DNA of 64,000 nt. Origin: Manihot esculenta (taxonomy: Eukaryota; Streptophyta; Magnoliopsida; Malpighiales; Euphorbiaceae). The notes beneath the pieces are model-generated. The model worked only from the letters and a program-made list of their open reading frames with translations, had not been told where the DNA came from and made no database searches. This document shows positions 59,454 to 64,000 of the stretch, one piece after another. Every line of letters begins with the position of its first letter. The first letter of the stretch is position 1. The translations under genes were made by a program, and so were the position numbers. The stretch spans positions 20,377,225 to 20,441,224 of the forward strand of contig NC_035166.2 in the NCBI RefSeq assembly GCF_001659605.2. The letters are read 5' to 3'.

Positions 59454-59466
59454 AATACCCCCACAC
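59454..59466 (-). other. Polypurine tract of element C
   Basis: GTGTGGGGGTATT on the minus strand directly before the 3' LTR, identical to the tract in B. Confidence 0.8.
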
Positions 59467-59785
59467 CTAGCTTTTTGCTTGTCCTCAAGCAACAAATAAC
59501 TTAGCCAATTAAGCTCCCTTTTTCCTTAGAGCCTAAGTACCACTTAATCAGCCCCCCCTAGACTCCTAATCTGAATTATCACAGTATAGAGTACATGCAC
59601 TAAGGTCATCCTCTTCTTTCCTTGTTTCCTTTCACCTACCATAGTCAAGAGAAAGGTTTTTGGCTCAATCATGCTTATTCCTTTATGTTAGTTTTAATGC
59701 AACCCCTAGGAGTGACTTGCCCCTTTTCTTCTCTATTTCTTTTTATTTTTGTTTTTATTATCAGCAGCACTTATTCTTATTCTTG

Positions 59786-60029
59786 CCTGAAAAAGTCACT
59801 AACCTTTTTACGCGATTGTGTACATGGGTGATACACCCCCGGTTACTCAGTTAGTCACTTGTTCAAGTGGCTACTAGCTCTGTTCATAGTCTAGACCATC
59901 GAAACTTATTTGCTTGAAAAAGTTACTGACCTTTTTACGCGATTGTGTACATGGGTGATACACCCCCGGTTACTCAGTCAGTTACTTCTCCAAGTGGCTA
60001 TTAGGTTTAGTTCATAGTCTTAGACCATT
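59786..60029 (-). repeat. Tandem pair of ~127-bp units with palindrome (element C)
   Basis: Copies start at 59,786 and 59,913. Each contains TTTTTACGCGATTGTGTACA and GGGTGATACACCC. Closely matches the pair at 36,751-36,994 in B. Confidence 0.9.
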
Positions 60030-60612
60030 GGAACAAGTTTGTGATTTGTGCTTTGTGCTGGTTTGTCATGATAGTTTGGGCAAATCAGCTCATAGGGAGT
60101 TACACTAACTTTGTGTTTGCATGTATTTTTATTTTTATTTCCCTTGACCACAACAAATTTAAGGATTCAATTCAAGTAAAGAACTTTCTAAGTGAAGGTA
60201 ACATACTGTGAATGATTCAATTTAGGCTTAGAGGGGTGGTAGATCAATGGGGTCATGAGATAAGGAAACTCTTTTAACCTTGTTATTTATGTTGAGTAGA
60301 GCAAAAGCTAAGACAAAAATTCTGTGTGTGTGTGCAAAAAGTGAAAAAATTCTGGTGTGTGCAAAAAGGGGTAAGAATAATGAAAAAAAGAAACAAAAAA
60401 AAACAAAAAGAAATCAAAAAGGTAAAAATGTGGTGTATGTGGTGTGATCATTGAATAAATACTCTCCAGTACCCCCACATCTATCCCACATATTGTCCTC
60501 AATGTGTGCATAAATATATAGAAAAATGGAGAAAAGGGAAAGGTACTCCCTGGCCAGTGAGTGATTTGACCAGTGACTTGAGCAAGTACTGGGCAAATCA
60601 CTGGGCAGATTG

Positions 60613-62397
60613 CTATCTGTCATGGTGCTGGGGCAGAAAATGGTCCACCAGCAGGTCCAACAAGTGCTCCATCCTTTGCATTCGTTCTTCAATCCTACTG
60701 AGACGAGCCTCTACTGTCTGGTTGGGGGCTTCGTCTTCAGGTGGCTGAGGAGCATCCTGCTGGGGGGCTGCTGGATGTGGTTCATTTGCAGGTTCCTGCC
60801 CTATTGCTTGTGTTGTCTCTTCTGCAGGGGCTGTTATAGTGGCTGGCTGCTGGGTGGTGGTGCTTATGATGGCTTTCTTCTTCCTGAAAACACGCTCATG
60901 GCGTGGCGTTACTGGACCTGCAGGTGCAATGGAAAAAACATCCCCCACCTTACAAAGCAACCCCATATCATCCAATGTGCGTAGGTCCAAGGGGGTTGTT
61001 TTGGGGATGGGGGAGAGGTCAGTATATGCTGGGTGCAAAAGTTTTAGATTCACTGCTATGGCAGTGATCAAGGGGCCAAAAATCAGTGGCCTGTTATACT
61101 GAATGATGCTAGATAATTGGGTGGCAACCCAGTATCCCAGATGTATTTTCCTATGTGTGTGCATGCACCAAAGAATATATAACTCAGTTCTGGTCAGGAT
61201 GTTGGAAGCATCCTTCCTCCCAGAGAATGTGTATGCCAGGAACCTGTGAAGGTATTTCAGACTGGGGTTGCTGAGGTATAGGTCCTTGGACCTAGTGGGT
61301 GAGTATGGTTCTGGTGGATTATCACTCAATTCCAAGTACACAGAGCTTGGATCAAACTCAGCAGGGAAGTCCCAGGTGGACTGTGGGCATTCACAGCCCA
61401 TGGCTATGCCGAATTCCTGTAGGGATAAGCGAAATCGCTTTCCCAGTAACCTAAATCCAATAGTTCCTGGTGTGTGTATGTTGTGCATGGCAGGTTTATC
61501 AAAATAAAATGTAGTGAAGAACTCCTGTGTGAGTTCCAGGAAAGAGGGCATGCGCAGGAAAAAGAAGGAGTCCCAGCCAATAGCAGAAATTAGAGAACGT
61601 ACCTGGGAATGGAGTCTCAGTGCTCCAAGGGTGGCATGATGGATATGCTTACCTGGGTGGTATGGTAGGGATGAGATTTTAAGCAGCCTGGTGCTCTCAG
61701 AAATTTTATTGAATGTCAGTGCTTTGACGATGTGATCTGGGTGTGCTGGCCTGGGCAAATCGCTAGGCAAATTGCTGGGCATATCACTGAGTGTGTCGCT
61801 GGGCACATCGCTAGGCTCATCACTTGGTAAGTCCGTGGGCGCATCAGTGGGCGTATCGTTGGGCAAAGCGCTGGTGGAATCAGTGGGTAGATTGCTGGGC
61901 GCATCAGTGGGCTCATTAGTGGTGGCATCAGTGGGCAAATCGCTAGGCACATTGCTGGGCGCACCGCCTTCCTCGTGAACTGTGGGATGTGTGGCAATGG
62001 CGGTTTGTGATTCTGGCTCTGATCTCGGCGGTGGAGGTGGCGACTGAGTTCTCGGCCGTTTCTGGCCGTGGCTGGAAGAAGTGGTGGATTCAGGCAGTAT
62101 TTCGCCGGCAGGGTTTGCCGTCGAGGCTGTTGTGGATGGTGGTGGCGGCGTTCTTTCCCGTTTCTTTTGCCGGCGATATATCTGGACGGCCGGTGAATCG
62201 GTGCGTCCTGTTCCTGTGCTTGTGGCCGGTGGTGTCTCGGTGTTGATGGTGGCCGGTGGTGTCTCGGTGTTGATGGTGGCCGGTGGAGGTGCGTCCCACG
62301 CTTCATCGTCACTGTCAGAGGAAGTGGGTGGTTTGGGTAGCCCTAATTTCTTCCACATGAATGGTCCGCCGGTGGCCCTCATCTTGATTCTTACCAT
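60613..62397 (-). CDS. Athila-type post-pol ORF of C (594 aa)
   Basis: Intact homologue of the B post-pol ORF, nearly identical through the folded region (SLISAIGWDSFFFLRMPSFL, IGFRLLGKRFRLSLQEFGIA, LGYWVATQLSSIIQYNRPL) and the C-terminal coiled coil (VEARLSRIEERMQRMEHLLD). The disordered N-terminal part differs most: it has extra copies of a nine-residue unit (TINTETPPA) and a longer Ser-Asp/Thr-Asp-X-Pro run (about residues 150-210). Divergence concentrated in the repeats, with the rest conserved and open, suggests selection on the C-terminal two-thirds. Function is unknown; no membrane segment is visible. The start ATG is at 62,397-62,395 in the same context as in B (MVRIKMRATGGPFMWKKLGL). 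Confidence 0.8.
   Translation of the reverse strand: MVRIKMRATGGPFMWKKLGLPKPPTSSDSDDEAWDAPPPATINTETPPATINTETPPATSTGTGRTDSPAVQIYRRQKKRERTPPPPSTTASTANPAGEILPESTTSSSHGQKRPRTQSPPPPPRSEPESQTAIATHPTVHEEGGAPSNVPSDLPTDATTNEPTDAPSNLPTDSTSALPNDTPTDAPTDLPSDEPSDVPSDTLSDMPSNLPSDLPRPAHPDHIVKALTFNKISESTRLLKISSLPYHPGKHIHHATLGALRLHSQVRSLISAIGWDSFFFLRMPSFLELTQEFFTTFYFDKPAMHNIHTPGTIGFRLLGKRFRLSLQEFGIAMGCECPQSTWDFPAEFDPSSVYLELSDNPPEPYSPTRSKDLYLSNPSLKYLHRFLAYTFSGRKDASNILTRTELYILWCMHTHRKIHLGYWVATQLSSIIQYNRPLIFGPLITAIAVNLKLLHPAYTDLSPIPKTTPLDLRTLDDMGLLCKVGDVFSIAPAGPVTPRHERVFRKKKAIISTTTQQPATITAPAEETTQAIGQEPANEPHPAAPQQDAPQPPEDEAPNQTVEARLSRIEERMQRMEHLLDLLVDHFLPQHHDR
62224..62286 (-). repeat. 27-bp in-frame tandem repeat in the C post-pol ORF
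   Basis: GGCCGGTGG starts at 62,224, 62,251 and 62,278. The unit of 27 bp encodes nine residues. B has no such expansion at this point. Confidence 0.85.
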
Positions 62398-62903
62398 GGT
62401 GGTCTTGAGTTTGCCGGTGGCTGAGTGGTGGTCGGAGAAGAGGAAGCTCGAAGAAGAAGAAGAGGAAACAGTAGTTAGCGTAAAAAGTAAAAGAATAAAA
62501 TATAAAAGAAAAGACTACTTAAAGTGATTTGGGTATGTGAATCTGCCCTGATCATTTAATGCTGGCCCTCTTGATTATTGACATGGTGGTTTGCCCAGTG
62601 ATGTGGGCAAGTAGTGGGCAAATCACTGGGCCAGATCACTCTTCTTTTGCAATTGCTGTACTGGTACTGTTCACGCCTTTTGCTGATGGCGTGCTTGATC
62701 TTGCGATTTGACCGGTGATCTGGTCATTTTATCTGGGCAATTGGGCAAATCACTGCCCCTATCACTTGCGATTATGGTACCTTCAGTCGATTTGCCCGGC
62801 GATTTGAGCAAAACGTGGGCAAATCACTGGGCAAATCACTGCCTCTGGGCTGCCTCCCAGTAGCGCCCTGTTTTCTGTCTTGGGCTGGACTTCAGTGTCT
62901 TGT
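62398..62903 (-). other. Spacer between pol and post-pol ORF of C
   Basis: Equivalent to 39,289-39,788 in B, with several GGGCAAATCACT-type units (near 62,616, 62,742 and 62,817). Non-coding as far as can be seen. Confidence 0.6.
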
Positions 62904-63139
62904 TCAGCAATCTGGGGAAGGGGGATCCAAGGGGACCTCCTCCACAACATGGACAGTAAAACCTTCATAGAATCTCTTCAAACGATGCCCATTAACTTTG
63001 AAAACTTTGCTTGTTTGTGGGCTCCGAATGTCAACAGCTCCATGTGGATAGACATGTTCAACCAAGAATGGTCCAATCCACCTTGACCGAAGCTTTCCAG
63101 GGAATAGTTTGAACCTTGAATCAAAAAGCAAAACCTTAT
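62904..63139 (-). pseudogene. Integrase C-terminal fragment of element C
   Basis: Reads [20 protein letters not shown], then [20 protein letters not shown] and ends PLDPPSPDC at 62,904, matching the last part of B pol almost residue for residue. It is cut at 63,139 by the LTR of D; the remainder would resume after D. Confidence 0.93.
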
Positions 63140-63354
63140 TGTAATACCCGGCTAGACTCCGGTATCGGAATTCCTACCGTCCGGTGGAATTTGGGTGTCG
63201 GAAACCTCTAGAAGGGTAAAAGCATGTTTTTATAAAATATTTTCATGTATTTTAATGTTTTAAGTATGATTTTAAATAAATTTTTGCATGAAAATTCTTT
63301 AAGGAAAAACTCAGGTTCGGCCGCCGAAACTCACTTTCGGCCGCCGAACATGCA
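63140..63354 (+). repeat. 5' LTR of element D
   Basis: TGTAATACCC...CATGCA. The right end is inferred from a CA shortly before the primer site. At about 215 bp it is short for this lineage and may be internally deleted. It contains two copies of the palindrome-like TTCGGCCGCCGAA (63,316-63,328 and 63,336-63,348). Confidence 0.5.
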
Positions 63355-63369
63355 TGGACTTTGGGAGAG

Positions 63370-63381
63370 TGGTATCAGAGC
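63370..63381 (+). other. Primer-binding site (initiator tRNA-Met) of D
   Basis: TGGTATCAGAGC is complementary to the 3' end of plant initiator tRNA-Met, the usual primer of chromoviruses and Copia elements. Confidence 0.85.
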
Positions 63382-63618
63382 CCTAGGTTCATATGGTCGG
63401 ACCTAGAGTGTCGGGCTCATAGATGTTATAGAAGGTCAAGCACAATAGGCAAAAATCATGTCCACTAGGATAGGATGTAGAGTCCTGTCTTGCTATGATT
63501 GTATGATATGCCATGATGATATGCTATGTGTGTAATGTAGCTGTGAGGTTCATGCTTGCCGACATGAACCATTTAATGCTAATGTTTATGTGATGTTTAC
63601 TGTTTCTCAGAAAACAGG

Positions 63619-64000
63619 ATGAGAGGAACCCGTCGATCTGCACGATTGACTGGAATACCACCTCAGGACGAGGGCATTGATGCCCGTCCTTCAACATTGC
63701 CTAGGGCAATGTCGAGTAGGTCCAACAGGGACCGAGCAGTGAGAGACCCTAGAAGGTCTTTAGATCTGGGAAGAAGCAGATCAGTCAGAGGAACAGTGCA
63801 GGGAGGTATGTCAGAGGATATGGGGGATCAGATGGATGTTGATCAAAGGAGGGATGGCAGTTTGGGCGTCAGTATGTCAGAAGAGGGTATGGGAGAATCC
63901 CAAGGAGGCACTCAGGCCTCGGGATTTGTTCAGCCACCTCACTATCCGCCCTACACCCAAAATCCCGGGTATTCGATGGGAGGTACATCGGATTACCCTA
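63619..64000 (+). CDS. gag of element D, partial
   Basis: Open from ATG 63,619 to the end of the window (127 codons). Starts MRGTRRSARLTGIPPQDEG, is rich in Arg/Ser then Gly/Gln/Met, and reaches a Pro/Tyr-rich stretch (QPPHYPPYTQNPGYSMGG). This disordered N-terminal region is typical before the capsid domain, which would lie outside the window. The family is assigned from context (LTR, primer site). Confidence 0.7.
   Translation, partial: MRGTRRSARLTGIPPQDEGIDARPSTLPRAMSSRSNRDRAVRDPRRSLDLGRSRSVRGTVQGGMSEDMGDQMDVDQRRDGSLGVSMSEEGMGESQGGTQASGFVQPPHYPPYTQNPGYSMGGTSDYP

Larger units (their letters stand above)
57956..63139 (-). mobile_element. C: second Athila-like element, cut by element D
   Basis: Same family and orientation as B: LTR 57,956-59,453, polypurine tract, duplicated palindrome unit, post-pol ORF, spacer, and the integrase C-terminus, which ends at 63,139 where the LTR of D begins. 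The rest of pol, gag and the 5' LTR lie beyond D, outside the window. It inserted near the start of A2 gag; the expected target duplication on this side would be GTTTG (57,951-57,955). Confidence 0.93.
63140..64000 (+). mobile_element. D: Tekay/Del-like Gypsy element, 5' end only
   Basis: A plus-strand element interrupts C after CCTTAT. It opens with TGTAATACCC, has an initiator-Met primer site (TGGTATCAGAGC, 63,370-63,381), an untranslated leader and a gag start at 63,619 that stays open to the window end. The primer type and the gag start (MRGTRRSARLTG) suggest a chromovirus of the Tekay/Del group. It is the innermost and so the most recent layer among A1, A2, C and D. The expected target duplication would be CTTAT (63,135-63,139). 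Confidence 0.8.

Noticed and set aside
1..64000. tRNA or rRNA genes, CRISPR arrays, bacterial-type operons
   Set aside because: None seen. Matches to tRNA ends are retrotransposon primer sites (45,403-45,420; 63,370-63,381), and the repeats are microsatellites, LTRs or element-internal tandem units.

Overview
This is nuclear DNA from a flowering plant, almost certainly a eudicot. The signs are intron-bearing genes with canonical plant splice sites, a pentatricopeptide-repeat (PPR) gene, a JAGGED-type zinc-finger gene, very AT-rich intergenic DNA, and nested Copia and Ty3/Gypsy LTR retrotransposons. The style of the genes and transposons fits Malpighiales/Euphorbiaceae (cassava or rubber-tree relatives), but that is an inference.

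Left half (1-33,229), gene-bearing: the decayed 3' end of a Copia element with a short 3' LTR (1-2190); an intronless E-type PPR gene on the minus strand (2944-4755); degraded fragments, including a minus-strand Gypsy gag relic (about 7.2-7.7 kb); a long AT-rich stretch; a five-exon minus-strand JAGGED (JAG) orthologue (15,061-16,942) whose start codon is split by an intron and whose third coding exon uses a GC splice donor; a possible small polyalanine ORF (21,432); a three-exon gene of a plant-specific family of unknown function (28,149-29,082); and a small Trp-rich acidic protein gene (32,088-32,408).

Right half (33,230-64,000), a nested pile of retrotransposons: A1, a decayed Tat/Retand-like element of which the 3' LTR and part of an antisense ORF are visible. 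B, a complete minus-strand Athila-like element (34,910-46,937) sits in A1, with 1512-bp LTRs that are nearly identical, a 5-bp target duplication, a tRNA-Asp primer site, gag, pol and a post-pol ORF. A2, a second Tat/Retand-like element (47,413-57,955), probably also sits in A1 and carries gag-pol on the minus strand and a spliced antisense ORF on the plus strand. C, a second Athila-like element (57,956-63,139), sits at the start of A2 gag. D, a plus-strand Tekay/Del-like Gypsy element (63,140 to the window end), sits in the integrase of C.

The least explained pattern is a 12-bp unit (AGTGATTTGCCC on the element strand, encoding Ser-Asp-Leu-Pro when in frame). It recurs, often as tandem pairs, through the LTRs, spacers, gag, pol linkers and post-pol ORF of both Athila-like elements, always in the same orientation. 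A 17-bp tandem duplication in element B accounts exactly for the gag/pol frame break. All calls come from reading the sequence; no database search was run.
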